Assembly: GCA_014084085.1 (NCBI GenBank)
Contig: NPFB01000067.1
Span: 212,164-248,555 of the forward strand
From: Hondaea fermentalgiana
Taxonomy: Eukaryota; Sar; Bigyra; Thraustochytrida; Thraustochytriidae
Direction of reading: 5' to 3'
Length of the DNA: 36,392 bases
The notes beneath the pieces were generated by a model. It had not been told where the DNA came from and did not search any database. It was given only the letters and a program-made list of their open reading frames with translations. The position numbers were made by a program, and so were the translations under genes. Positions 1-8,559 of this stretch are shown here, in pieces (positions within the stretch are counted from its first letter, which is position 1; the number at the start of each line of letters is the position of its first letter).

Positions 1-170
1 CCCCGCCGCGCGCCGCGCCCGCGCGACACCTCGGACGCCGCGGCGCGGCATCGTCCGAATCATGAACCATGGCGCATCGGCCGCACGGAGAGCGCAGCGC
101 AGCGCGCGACAGCCGCACGAGCGAGGGGAGCGAGGGAGAGAGGGAGGGAGAGAGCGGCCCCGCGGCGCAG

Positions 171-214
171 GCCTGCCTGCCTGCCGGCCGGCCTGCCTGC
201 GCGCCTGCCTGCGC
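171..214. repeat. GCCT tetranucleotide-type microsatellite
   Basis: Imperfect GCCT/GCGC units (gcctgcctgc repeated with interruptions), followed directly by GAGCGA units to about 238. Similar CCTG/CAGG runs recur in many intergenic regions of the window. Confidence 0.8.
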
Positions 215-1039
215 GCGAGAGCGAGAGCGAGAGCGAGGCAAGAGAGCGAGCGTGCGTGCGAGCGTGCCAACCTACCTTGTTCTGGATACAAGTTTGGATT
301 CCTTCGCGGAGCCCGGGCGGGCCATTGTTCACTTGCGTGCAGGGTATATCCACTTGTGCCCGCAAACTTGCACTTGCGGAGGGCCTTTCTCCACTGTGCG
401 CGGCGGCCGGGCAAGGGCGCCGATGGTCCGGCGCGCGCCTGCGCCGAAGCTTGGGCACCCTAACCGCCGAGGCGTTGCGGACTGGAGCGTGTGGAACCTC
501 CTGCTTTTCGGCTTTCCTCCGTAGTAGCATGTCGAAGAGAGAGTGTCAAGATCGTTTGAGCAATGTGGCTCGGCGCGCAGGGAGATGCGAAGCAAAAGTT
601 GTTCGTTCGATGTGTCGAGATGAAGAAGGATATTTGATTGTAGTACATAGATTTTATGCAAGCGCGGCGCCGAGGATTATACAGACAAGAAATTCGACGA
701 AGCGTGCTGTGTGATGTGATCCGATTGGATGCTATATGTTGTTGTGACGCGACTTGCCGCGATGCGACGTGCAATTGAGCTTCATAGAGCCCACGTATCT
801 GAGCTTCTTTCTTTGTCAATTTCTTTGAAGTAGAATGCCCTTCTCACAGACGAGATCAAGCGAGACCTTGATGAAATGTTTCCAACAAGAGCAAAGAATA
901 ATTTCATGCCAGCAAATGGTAAAGCTGGCAAAGTAGTATACCACATCCGCGGTAGATTCTGGTGACATTCACGCTGCGACGTGACATAAGATGGAGAAGA
1001 CACGAGCCACTGGCAAGCCATTTCCCCCTTTCTTTTTTT

Positions 1040-1062
1040 GGGGGGGGGGGGGGGGGGGGGGG
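1040..1062. repeat. Homopolymer run of 23 G
   Basis: An uninterrupted run of 23 G follows a T tract. It lies 53 bases beyond the stop codon of the minus-strand FAM151-like gene, so it would be a poly-C run in that transcript's 3' UTR if the UTR reaches this far. Its length is likely unstable in sequencing and in vivo. Confidence 0.9.
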
Positions 1063-1115
1063 TCCGAAAAAAGCAAGGGTTTACTGTACAAAGCCAGCCA
1101 GCCAACCAGCCACCT

Positions 1116-1997
1116 TTACAAGGCGAAAAGGTAGTGTGCAAAGCGAATCGGATTATGCCAGGCGTGCTTAGGACCCTTGGCCACATCAAAGTACGTCGGA
1201 ATGTCGGCCTTGCCACAGGAGTCGAAGGTGGCATAGAGATCCGCTGCAGGGACGCCTTCCCAGCCTGTCCACACGGTAAGTCCCGGCGCAGGCCGCTTTG
1301 CCGATGCCGCAAGAGGTCGCAAAAGAGTCTCTTGCAGCGTGTCCAAGGATGCAAGCACAAATGACGCGCGCACAGCAAAGGTTAGTTGCGCCTCATGACC
1401 TACAAATCGGTCCACCACAGTAAACATTTCATGGCAGGCGTTCGCTTCATAGTGCGCGGGGGACAGCGTGCATGGTGCGAACCTGGTTCGCCAGCCCAGA
1501 GAATACACTGTTCTGAAGAAGAGGCGGTCCCGATTCCGCTGGATAAATGCATCGCAGACGTCGAAGAAAACCTGCAGCTCTTCCGGGTCCCAAGTCCCAT
1601 CTTGCCCCACAACATCCGCATTGAGCCAGATCTCTGGCAGCTCGCTCTTCGGCACGCGCAGCTTGGTCACAGCACCTTCCAGCGCAAAGAGGGCATGTTT
1701 GGGGGCGTAGAGTAGCTCTTTGAAATCGAGCTTGACGACCTGGATCGTTTTCCCGTTCTTGACCGACAAGAGACAGGCCTCGGCCCAAGCCTCCATGGTC
1801 AGCTCTTCGTCGCTGGCCAGCTCGCTCACGGCCGTGTGACGCGTTACAGCCGTCTGCAGTCGCGGATTCCAGGCCACGTCCACCTCTAGCCTTCGCACGT
1901 GGTGCGTGGCGATGGCGTCGGCGAGCAGTTCGCGCGCATTGACGGCATGGGCCCAAGTTCTCGTCTCGCGCTCGAGTGCTTCGGCCGTCGTCTGCAT
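1116..1997 (-). CDS. FAM151/menorin family protein
   Basis: A 293-aa protein, close to the length of animal FAM151B. I chose the ATG at 1997 because family similarity begins right after it (TWAHAVNARELLADAI), while the frame upstream to 2210 is low-complexity Arg/Ser/Pro sequence. Family landmarks visible: TWAHAVN near the N-terminus, LEVDVAW, the VVKLDFKELL strand, EIWLNADVVGQDG, and SLGWRTRFAP. The family has a TIM-barrel phosphodiesterase-like fold and animal menorin guides dendrite branching; its biochemical role in protists is not established. The histidine usually found in the MAHPP-like segment is not obvious here, that region reading AVTRHTAVSEL. No signal peptide is seen with this start. 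Family call is confident; catalytic activity is not claimed. Confidence 0.75.
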   Translation of the reverse strand: MQTTAEALERETRTWAHAVNARELLADAIATHHVRRLEVDVAWNPRLQTAVTRHTAVSELASDEELTMEAWAEACLLSVKNGKTIQVVKLDFKELLYAPKHALFALEGAVTKLRVPKSELPEIWLNADVVGQDGTWDPEELQVFFDVCDAFIQRNRDRLFFRTVYSLGWRTRFAPCTLSPAHYEANACHEMFTVVDRFVGHEAQLTFAVRASFVLASLDTLQETLLRPLAASAKRPAPGLTVWTGWEGVPAADLYATFDSCGKADIPTYFDVAKGPKHAWHNPIRFAHYLFAL

Positions 1998-2299
1998 GTC
2001 GCAGGGGACCGACCGCGCGAGGACTCGGAGGGGACGGGGAGGGAAGGAGAGAAGAGGGGGACACAGGGGCAAAACAAGGCGAGCGCGGCTGCCTCGGCAC
2101 CTCGTTGCAAAGCTTGCGCAGGCTTTGTTAGTACTTGACGTTCTACTTTCTGTTCTTGCACCCATCGTCAGAGCGGGAAAGAAGAATTCTTGGGGGAAAA
2201 AAAGTGTCACTGTCTGAATCGATCGATGATCGATAGATCAAGTTTCCCGAATCATTGCCCTTCTTTATCTTTTACGTATACTTACAAGTACTAGGCCTA
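1998..2299. other. Intergenic: FAM151-like 5' leader and transporter 3' flank
   Basis: About 300 bases between two minus-strand genes. GC-rich near 1998-2100, then AT-richer with the palindrome-like tcgatcgatgatcgatagatc at about 2219-2239. No gene seen. Confidence 0.6.
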
Positions 2300-3562
2300 C
2301 TATACAGTCGTGACAGGACGAGATGCAGAACCCTCTACAGCAGAGACATCTCCTGCGAAAGGAGTTTGTTGAGTAGCTTGCATTTCGACAAGTACACCCG
2401 CCTTAGCTTGGCGCTGCGTGCCCTCCTCTTGCTCTCTTTCTTCTTCAGAGTCCGAAGTTTCTGACTCGTCGCCAAGAAGGTCCGCAACCTCGGGGCCGTC
2501 CAGAGAGTCTGCCTCGTTAGCCTTGATCCTCACAAACGGAGCTCTTTCCTTTGGTTCCTCGAGCGCCCAGCGTAAACAAGAAGGGAGGACGAGGTCCAGC
2601 ACGTCGGGTTCATCTGGCGTCTTCAGCTTCAAAGCGCTGTACAAGGCAACGCCCATAAGCGCCACAAAGACCCCGAAGAGATTAAAGATCAAATCGCTCA
2701 GAGGCCTACCCTCCGTGAGATACATTGCATAATGGGCAATGAGAATCAAGCAGGTTTTACCATGCCCGACGACCTGGAAAGTGATTGCCGAAGTTCTGCC
2801 AATCAGTGCAAAAGCGTGGATGTTCGCGCTGATAGCCAGAACACACGAGAGAAGAATGAGCCCCGCGAGTGACGTCGAAGATTGTGGTATGATGGAGTTC
2901 TGGTCCTGCGTTCCCAGGTCCTCGATTGACGCACCCGAGCGAAATGCTTCAAACAAAATCGGCCCATCTATGGTTGCCGCCAAAAGCCCGCAAATGAAGA
3001 TTTGCGACGTGCACAAGGTAAGCGCAAGTTCTTGACTTGACATTTTCCATTCCTCTTGCTTGCGCCCCATCCAAGTTTGGTATTGAGCAGAAATAACGAC
3101 GGCCAAGGCGCCTACGAGCGATCCAATCAGATTCAGATCGAGATCCGTAACTGTCGCTCCGCCCACGCCAGCGAGGATGAGCACGAGAGCCACCTGAATT
3201 TTTCGAGTCGCAAAGGTGCCGTACATGAAAGCATCAATTGCCAAGCAGCAAGGCACGACGCAGAGTTTCATCATTTGATAAAACCCAACGCTGTTGAGAT
3301 GGAGCGAAAAGTTCATGAGACACATGGACCCGACACCAAAGCAGGATACCAGCATTGTTTTCCCGAGGGAGACATATTTTACTTCGAATAGCCCAAAGAC
3401 TCTTGCCAGGATTTGCAAGAGGCCGGCTGTCCACATGAAATGAATTGTGGTGAGCGTGAAAATGTAGGAGAACCCCGAAGCAAAAATTGCTTTGTTGACC
3501 AGCACCAGTGCAACGGAGCTCACAATGCTTCCCACGACCAGCGCCCAAGCCGGGTACGTCAT
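2300..3562 (-). CDS. Nucleotide-sugar/triose-phosphate-type transporter (SLC35E-like, DMT superfamily)
   Basis: A 420-aa polytopic membrane protein with about ten hydrophobic helices in the first 320 residues. It starts at the ATG at 3562 (MTYPAWALVV). Landmarks of the TPT/SLC35E family: VNKAIFASGF in helix 1, TLTTIHF in helix 2, and SLHLNSVGFYQMMKLCVVP, which closely resembles the SLC35E3/UDP-xylose transporter signature. Such proteins exchange a nucleotide sugar or sugar phosphate across the Golgi, ER or plastid membrane; the substrate cannot be read from the sequence. No transit peptide is visible, so Golgi/ER is the likelier location (inference). After the last helix a tail of about 90 residues is acidic and serine-rich (SDSEEEREQEEG), presumably cytosolic. 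The start codon sits just beside a 22-bp tandem repeat, and the gene is divergent from the EEP gene at 4776. Confidence 0.8.
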   Translation of the reverse strand: MTYPAWALVVGSIVSSVALVLVNKAIFASGFSYIFTLTTIHFMWTAGLLQILARVFGLFEVKYVSLGKTMLVSCFGVGSMCLMNFSLHLNSVGFYQMMKLCVVPCCLAIDAFMYGTFATRKIQVALVLILAGVGGATVTDLDLNLIGSLVGALAVVISAQYQTWMGRKQEEWKMSSQELALTLCTSQIFICGLLAATIDGPILFEAFRSGASIEDLGTQDQNSIIPQSSTSLAGLILLSCVLAISANIHAFALIGRTSAITFQVVGHGKTCLILIAHYAMYLTEGRPLSDLIFNLFGVFVALMGVALYSALKLKTPDEPDVLDLVLPSCLRWALEEPKERAPFVRIKANEADSLDGPEVADLLGDESETSDSEEEREQEEGTQRQAKAGVLVEMQATQQTPFAGDVSAVEGSASRPVTTV

Positions 3563-3576
3563 TGTTACAACCCACT

Positions 3577-3668
3577 CACAGCCTGACTAGCAACGAACGT
3601 TTCACAGCCCGACCAGCAACGATTCACAGTCTGACCAGCGACGACTCGCAGCCTGACCAACAACCTCA
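3577..3668. repeat. Tandem repeat, about 22 bp, four degenerate copies
   Basis: Units begin at 3577, 3603, 3625 and 3647. Each reads like cacagcctgaccagcaacga with small changes; the first unit is 26 bp, the others 22. The array lies 15-106 bases upstream of the transporter start codon, in its promoter or 5' UTR. Confidence 0.85.
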
Positions 3669-4612
3669 CGCGCAACAATCAATATAGCAACCGCTGCTAT
3701 AACAGCGTCGACTGCGTTGACAGAACGTGGAAGCGGCGCTTGCGCGATTCAACCCAAGGCCAGGCAGCCCAGCTCCAGCTCCAGCACCAACAGCTGCAGC
3801 TGCAGCTGCAGGCAACGTTTGCGGCTCGCCCGCGATCGCGGGGCGCGCGAGCGTCTCTCCCCGCCGGTGATTGCGCTTTGCCGAGGTCGCTGCGCCTTTT
3901 CACGTCATGTTCATCAACCCGGACCGGCAGAGTCAGCCTCCCAGACCATTAGCGTGATTCGATGCGTCGACGCACGGCAAACATATGGAATAGGAATGGC
4001 ATAGTGTCTACCTAACGTTTATCCATTATGGCTAGATCCCCAGGGAACGTCATCTCCCTTGAGTCCAGCCCCACGAGCGCTGCGAACTGCAGCTGAAGCG
4101 TTGCAATGCAAACCTTGTTTGTTTGCTTGCTTGCCAGAAATTGATTGATGCAATGCGAGGTAACATGTTGCAACGAATGTGACGAAGCTTCGAGCTGATC
4201 TCTTCGATGGATTCGAGGGCGAACTGTAGTTCGGGTCCTGTTGCAGCCGCCCACTACCACCACAATCTACGCTGCAGAAAAAACCACACAGACATCAATG
4301 CCTCGAATTCCGCAAAGACTACGTCGGCGTCGGTCACTTCCTCAGCAACGAACTCGACTTTGCACGGACCGTCTCTCTTTTCTCTTCTTTTCTTTTTTTT
4401 ACCTTAATTTTAACATCCCAGATCAATTCCCATGACCTGGTCCAGACGCGCGCACGTCGATCACCGCCAGCTTTCCTCAGCCGAAGCAGCAACTCCTTTT
4501 CCTTGTTGTTGTTGTTGTTTGGTTCTTCGTCTTCTCGGGCTTCTCCTTCCCATTCTCACGACGGCGCGCCATAGGTCAGGCCACTTCGTCCCTCTTCCCC
4601 ACGTCAACAGCC

Positions 4613-4630
4613 TTGCCTGCCTGCCTGCCT
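4613..4630. repeat. CCTG microsatellite
   Basis: Run of TGCC/CCTG units in the leader region of the EEP gene, about 150 bases before its start codon. Confidence 0.8.
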
Positions 4631-4775
4631 GACTGTGAGTGGGGTGGTCGACCGACGGCCGACCAAGGTCCAGCTTGACGGCGCCCTGCTGCCTGCTTGC
4701 TAGCACCAGCACAAAAGCAAAACGAGAGAGCGAGATCGAACCGCCGCGCGCATCTCAGGCGGGCGGGCGCGAACG

Positions 4776-6683
4776 ATGCAGGTGCAACGTCGACGCGGAG
4801 GCATGGCGACGACCGGGAGCGATGCGGAGGAGGAGCAGTCGTTCCTGGCCGGGCCTGCGTCCAGCAGCGCGAACGGGAACTCGAGCAACGGCAGCGGGCC
4901 CGCGGGCGCCGGCTCCAACGCCGATGTCGGCGGCGCACTTGGGGGTCACGACGGCCTCAGCAAGGACGGCATGGGCGGCAGCAGCAGCACTGGAACGGTC
5001 GCAGAAGGCCAAAGAAAGAAAGCGTATAATGCGAAGCTGATCTTGGGCGCGACGGCGCTCCTCTTTCTGCTTGGGCTCGCCTTCCAGAGCGGGAGCGCAC
5101 CAAACATGTTGGCCAGCAGACTGCGCGCGAGCATCTCCAAGCGCGAACTTCACGTCGCGACCTGGAACATCGCGGCCATCAACAACAACCCATTCGAGTA
5201 CTGGCTCACTCTCGACAACAACCCAGACTACGACAAGCTCATGGAGCATGTGCAGGACTTTATCGAGAGCCCAGGCGCGAACGACGTCGCCGTAAGCGAA
5301 GTTTTCACTGAATCCATGTTCAAAGAGCTCGTGACAGAGATGCGCAAAATGCCCAACTTTGACGAAGCTTCCATCAAAACCACAATGAACATGTGGAAAA
5401 CGAACTTCCGCTCGCGCAAGATTATCAGCGGCTTCCTCAAGGACGGCGAGCTCGGCAAGAAACGCCTCACTTCCATGCCCGATCGCGTCACGAACACCAT
5501 CCCACTGCGCTCCGGTGAATCTGCGTACAGGCCTACTGTCATCAATTGCTTTGGTTCTTCGCTCGATTCCATGGAAGAGTGGTGGACCAAATGGCGCAAC
5601 TTCATGTTTCGCGACAGTATTGACACTGTGAAGAGTGGCACCCTTATTCCCGCGTCCATGCTCAAGCTTATCAGCCGCGAAAAGTACCCCGTCATCACCG
5701 AACAAGAGGCCAAGGTCAGCATTCCGCTTCAAACGCTTTGCGCGGCCATCTTCGACGCCGTTCTCGTGCACATGATGAACGTCATTGACGGCCGCCTCGG
5801 AGGCGGGGCTTCATACGGGTCCAAGAGCTCTGCGTGGCAAGGTCTTCGCAGCCAGATCTGCCACTCGCTCAACCTGAAAAAGAACGATCGTATCCTCGAC
5901 ATTCTGAGCAATACCTACCTCGACCGCGAGATCATCTTTTTGCAAGAGGTGGCCGGCGCCTTCATTGAGCGCGCGCGTCGGGACGCTGTGCTCTCGGGCG
6001 CCTTTCATATTGTCGGCCCCACCAAGATGAGCAACAGTGACCAAAACTCGGTCATTCTGCTCAGCAAGGAGCGCTTCCCCAGGGGCATCACGGAAGATAT
6101 TACGAACCGTCTCAAGTTCGATTCTTCCGATGGTGATGGTGCCGGGAAAAAGGTCGCGGCCGGAGACGTTACCATTGTGCATGCCACCGATGTTTTTCAA
6201 AACAATCTCGTGCTCGCATCCTTTCACGGCGATACGAACGGCCTTCAAACTGTACCCGTGGTCCGTGCTGTCACCAAGGTTGTGGCCAAGCCCGAGCTCC
6301 TTCTCTTTGGTCTTGATGCCAACACTTATGAAAAGGGCAAAGCCGGTGTCAAGCAGGATGTTACAGAGTTTGCTTCAGAGTACGTTCATCTGGGTCTCGA
6401 CTCGTGCTGGGGCCAACACCCGAACCCTCGCAACTTTACAACCTACAATGGACGCACGTATCTGCAATCGCAGCTCAACAAGGCTTCGAAAAAGTCGGAG
6501 ATTCGCTCGAAGGGTGACGTCAACCCCAAGGATTTTATTCTCTTCAAGCAAGGCACTTTTGCTGTTCAGCACGTGACCAAGGACAACACCGGAAAGAAGG
6601 CTTACATGGAGCTCACCGTCTTTCCCACCCTCGAGTTCCCCTCGGACCACGGTGTACTTTCAGCAGATCTTGAGCTGATTTGA
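4776..6683 (+). CDS. Membrane-anchored endonuclease/exonuclease/phosphatase (EEP) fold protein
   Basis: A 635-aa protein; ATG at 4776 or the second ATG at 4803 could be used. Residues 1-85 are Gly/Ser/Ala-rich and probably disordered. A single hydrophobic helix at about 87-103 is preceded by basic residues (RKKAYNAK), consistent with a type II signal anchor. The EEP domain follows: VATWNIAAINNNP (Asn131), IIFLQEVAGAF (Glu at about 392), SDQNSVILLS, ASFHGDTNG, LLFGLDANTY (Asp and Asn at about 512) and FPSDHGVLSADL (His at about 622). These match the metal-binding and catalytic motifs of the DNase I/exonuclease III/inositol-phosphatase superfamily. About 260 residues separate the Asn and Glu motifs, far more than usual, indicating a large insertion. 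The active site would face the ER lumen or cell exterior. The substrate (nucleic acid, phospholipid or other phosphoester) is not determinable. Confidence 0.75.
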   Translation: MQVQRRRGGMATTGSDAEEEQSFLAGPASSSANGNSSNGSGPAGAGSNADVGGALGGHDGLSKDGMGGSSSTGTVAEGQRKKAYNAKLILGATALLFLLGLAFQSGSAPNMLASRLRASISKRELHVATWNIAAINNNPFEYWLTLDNNPDYDKLMEHVQDFIESPGANDVAVSEVFTESMFKELVTEMRKMPNFDEASIKTTMNMWKTNFRSRKIISGFLKDGELGKKRLTSMPDRVTNTIPLRSGESAYRPTVINCFGSSLDSMEEWWTKWRNFMFRDSIDTVKSGTLIPASMLKLISREKYPVITEQEAKVSIPLQTLCAAIFDAVLVHMMNVIDGRLGGGASYGSKSSAWQGLRSQICHSLNLKKNDRILDILSNTYLDREIIFLQEVAGAFIERARRDAVLSGAFHIVGPTKMSNSDQNSVILLSKERFPRGITEDITNRLKFDSSDGDGAGKKVAAGDVTIVHATDVFQNNLVLASFHGDTNGLQTVPVVRAVTKVVAKPELLLFGLDANTYEKGKAGVKQDVTEFASEYVHLGLDSCWGQHPNPRNFTTYNGRTYLQSQLNKASKKSEIRSKGDVNPKDFILFKQGTFAVQHVTKDNTGKKAYMELTVFPTLEFPSDHGVLSADLELI

Positions 6684-6898
6684 TTTGTGTGCCTTTCGCG
6701 TCCGCCGTTTGGCAAACTTCGTGTTGAAACATCAAGAAGAGTGTTCCAGACCTTTGAATGAGTTAAGGGTAAAAAAAAAAACTTATCAAAACACAAATGT
6801 TTTGCTTGAGGAGACCCTCAAAAAGGAAAAACAGTGCGCCCCCATTGCAACGGCGACTTGCTGTAGTACCTCTTTTTGAACAAGCTCACGTAACCCAA
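6684..6898. other. Convergent intergenic (two 3' ends)
   Basis: 215 bases between the 3' ends of the EEP gene and the metallophosphoesterase gene, AT-richer than the coding DNA, with an A run at about 6772-6781. Nothing else seen. Confidence 0.6.
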
Positions 6899-8413
6899 CT
6901 AAATCATCAAAAGCAGCAAAAAATATACAAGGAGAGACCAACCCACAATGTAGGCGACATCTCGAGCGAGCCCGATCCACTCGTTGTAAGATAACGCCGA
7001 CGTCGCTGCACTCGCACGCAGATCCTCGCCACCACGTTCGCTCCCTTCTTCCACGATGACGAAAAGGGGCAATTGAGATGTACGCTTACGTAAGATTGTC
7101 GCCGGTGTCGCATCTGCTGAGGCGCGTACCATGTCAGGGGCTTGCTTGAGGTCACTGGCGGCAACTCGTGCGCTCGCGTCAGACTCAATTCTGTGCTGCG
7201 AGCCACGTTGCAGAAATCTTAATTGTACACCGCGACGAGCTGCGAGAAAAATGATGCTCGCGCATGCAAGGAGAATGTAGCCCAGATAGACTGCCAGTTG
7301 GTCAGGCAGACCACAGACTTGCATCCTCGCCTCCTTTTGAATACCAGACAAAGGTTCCTTGCAGCCCTCGAGTCGCACAATCGCAAATCCAGGGCGACGA
7401 ACGCCTTGCAGCCAACTAAAGGTTGCTACTGTGTACTCGCGGGTCACGCCAACCGAGGTGGTGTGAGAGACAATGCAATTGTCATGATCGTCACCTGAAA
7501 CAATCAGTTCGGGACCCAATTTCTCAAGAAGCAACGAAGACGTCTCGCGATCGAGCAAATTCTGGTATGAGATGCCTGCGCCTTGTGCAAGATTCGTCTT
7601 GAAGCGCCGCGCTTCAGGTCCGCAGGACACCCCCGGTGCTCGCCACAAGGGGATATGCGTGAAAAGCAAAACGCCTTTGCTGCGATCTTGCATCGCGTTA
7701 ACGACAGCACTGGCCTCGCTCATCGCGAATTGGTCAGCCTGCACGCCGTAGCGGCCGTTGACGAGCGAGGGTCCGTCAAGAACAACGAGCCGCTTGCCGC
7801 AGACGCTAGTTTCATGGGATCTGGGCCCAAAAAACTTGCGAAATTGATCTGCTGCTGACGCAGCAAAGTATCTGCCGAGACCGACGTCGTGGTTTCCAGC
7901 TGCGAAGATAAAGGTGCTCCAGTCTGCGCCAAATATTGCTTTAAAACGCTCTACATGGCGAGCGTACGAGGCCTCGTTCGCGACTCGACCGCCGTCAAAG
8001 AGGTCACCGACAAAGACGACTTTAGAAGGTGCATGCGCGCGAACGGCCAGGCGATAAGCACGCCGCATGTACAAGTCACTGTAGAACTCGGTGAGCCATA
8101 GCGTCAGCGACCCGGGTCGTTGCCCGTAGCTAAAGGCGTCTGTGAGTTGCGGGTCGGCCACAACCGCTACGTTGATGGCGTCGCGGCTTGTAGCAGAAAT
8201 CGGTTCGCGGCGGCCGTCGACGCTCGCACACCGGTACGAGGCTGCCCAAAAGACGCCCGCTTCACCTATCACGAGCGCCAGCGTCCAGGTTAGCACCAAC
8301 GCGTGGCGCGCGCGCCATAAGCGCCAATCGAGGAGCATTTGCTTTTGACCACGGGAGAGAGGAAGACAGAGATGAAAGCGAGGATGAACGTGAGATTTGG
8401 CCCACACGCACAC
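6899..8413 (-). CDS. CDC1/PGAP5 (MPPE1)-type metallophosphoesterase
   Basis: Up to 504 aa from the ATG at 8413; the ATG at 8338 (MLLDWRLWRAR, 479 aa) fits better because it puts the first membrane helix near the N-terminus. A hydrophobic segment (ALVLTWTLALVIGEAGVFW) precedes the lumenal metallophosphoesterase domain: VVADPQLTDAF, FVGDLFDGGR, AAGNHDVGLGRYF, LLFTHIPLW, LIVSGDDHDNC, ATFSWLQGVRRP. ADPQL and SGDDHD are typical of the yeast Cdc1/Ted1 branch, where mammals have ADTH and SGHTH. A second helix lies near LAVYLGYILLACASIIFLA and a third forms the very C-terminus. The family acts in the ER/Golgi on the ethanolamine phosphate of GPI anchors during cargo export; that role is inferred here. 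It is convergent with the EEP gene and 146 bases downstream of the unknown gene at 8560. Confidence 0.85.
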   Translation of the reverse strand: MCVWAKSHVHPRFHLCLPLSRGQKQMLLDWRLWRARHALVLTWTLALVIGEAGVFWAASYRCASVDGRREPISATSRDAINVAVVADPQLTDAFSYGQRPGSLTLWLTEFYSDLYMRRAYRLAVRAHAPSKVVFVGDLFDGGRVANEASYARHVERFKAIFGADWSTFIFAAGNHDVGLGRYFAASAADQFRKFFGPRSHETSVCGKRLVVLDGPSLVNGRYGVQADQFAMSEASAVVNAMQDRSKGVLLFTHIPLWRAPGVSCGPEARRFKTNLAQGAGISYQNLLDRETSSLLLEKLGPELIVSGDDHDNCIVSHTTSVGVTREYTVATFSWLQGVRRPGFAIVRLEGCKEPLSGIQKEARMQVCGLPDQLAVYLGYILLACASIIFLAARRGVQLRFLQRGSQHRIESDASARVAASDLKQAPDMVRASADATPATILRKRTSQLPLFVIVEEGSERGGEDLRASAATSALSYNEWIGLARDVAYIVGWSLLVYFLLLLMI

Positions 8414-8559
8414 TTATTGTACATGATGACAATCGATGAGTGACCGAGAGAACGATCGATGGTGGTGATGCATGCAAACAAGGAGAAGCTTGATAACAGC
8501 AGCAATCGAGCAAGATCACTTCATTAGTCACATCGTCTATCAATCAATTAAAAAACTTG

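Larger units (their letters stand above)
1..1115. other. No gene recognised; GC-rich left edge plus 3' flank of the FAM151-like gene
   Basis: I see no convincing protein in this stretch. The first 450 bases are very GC-rich with GCCT and GAGCGA simple repeats, typical of a promoter or 5' leader in this genome. Short open frames on both strands are arginine/alanine-rich and overlap each other, as expected from composition alone. The part nearest 1115 should hold the 3' UTR of the minus-strand FAM151-like gene and includes the 23-G run. Confidence 0.6.
3563..4775. other. Divergent intergenic region (shared promoter region)
   Basis: About 1.2 kb between the minus-strand transporter and the plus-strand EEP gene. 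It contains a 22-bp tandem repeat (3577-3668), CAG/CTG-rich sequence at about 3770-3812, a pyrimidine tract at about 4370-4401, and a CCTG run at 4613-4630. Small open frames on both strands are low-complexity and not supported as genes. Confidence 0.6.

Noticed and set aside
4755..5771. 338-aa minus-strand frame within the EEP gene
   Set aside because: Antisense to a coding region with EEP motifs; it shows no family features.
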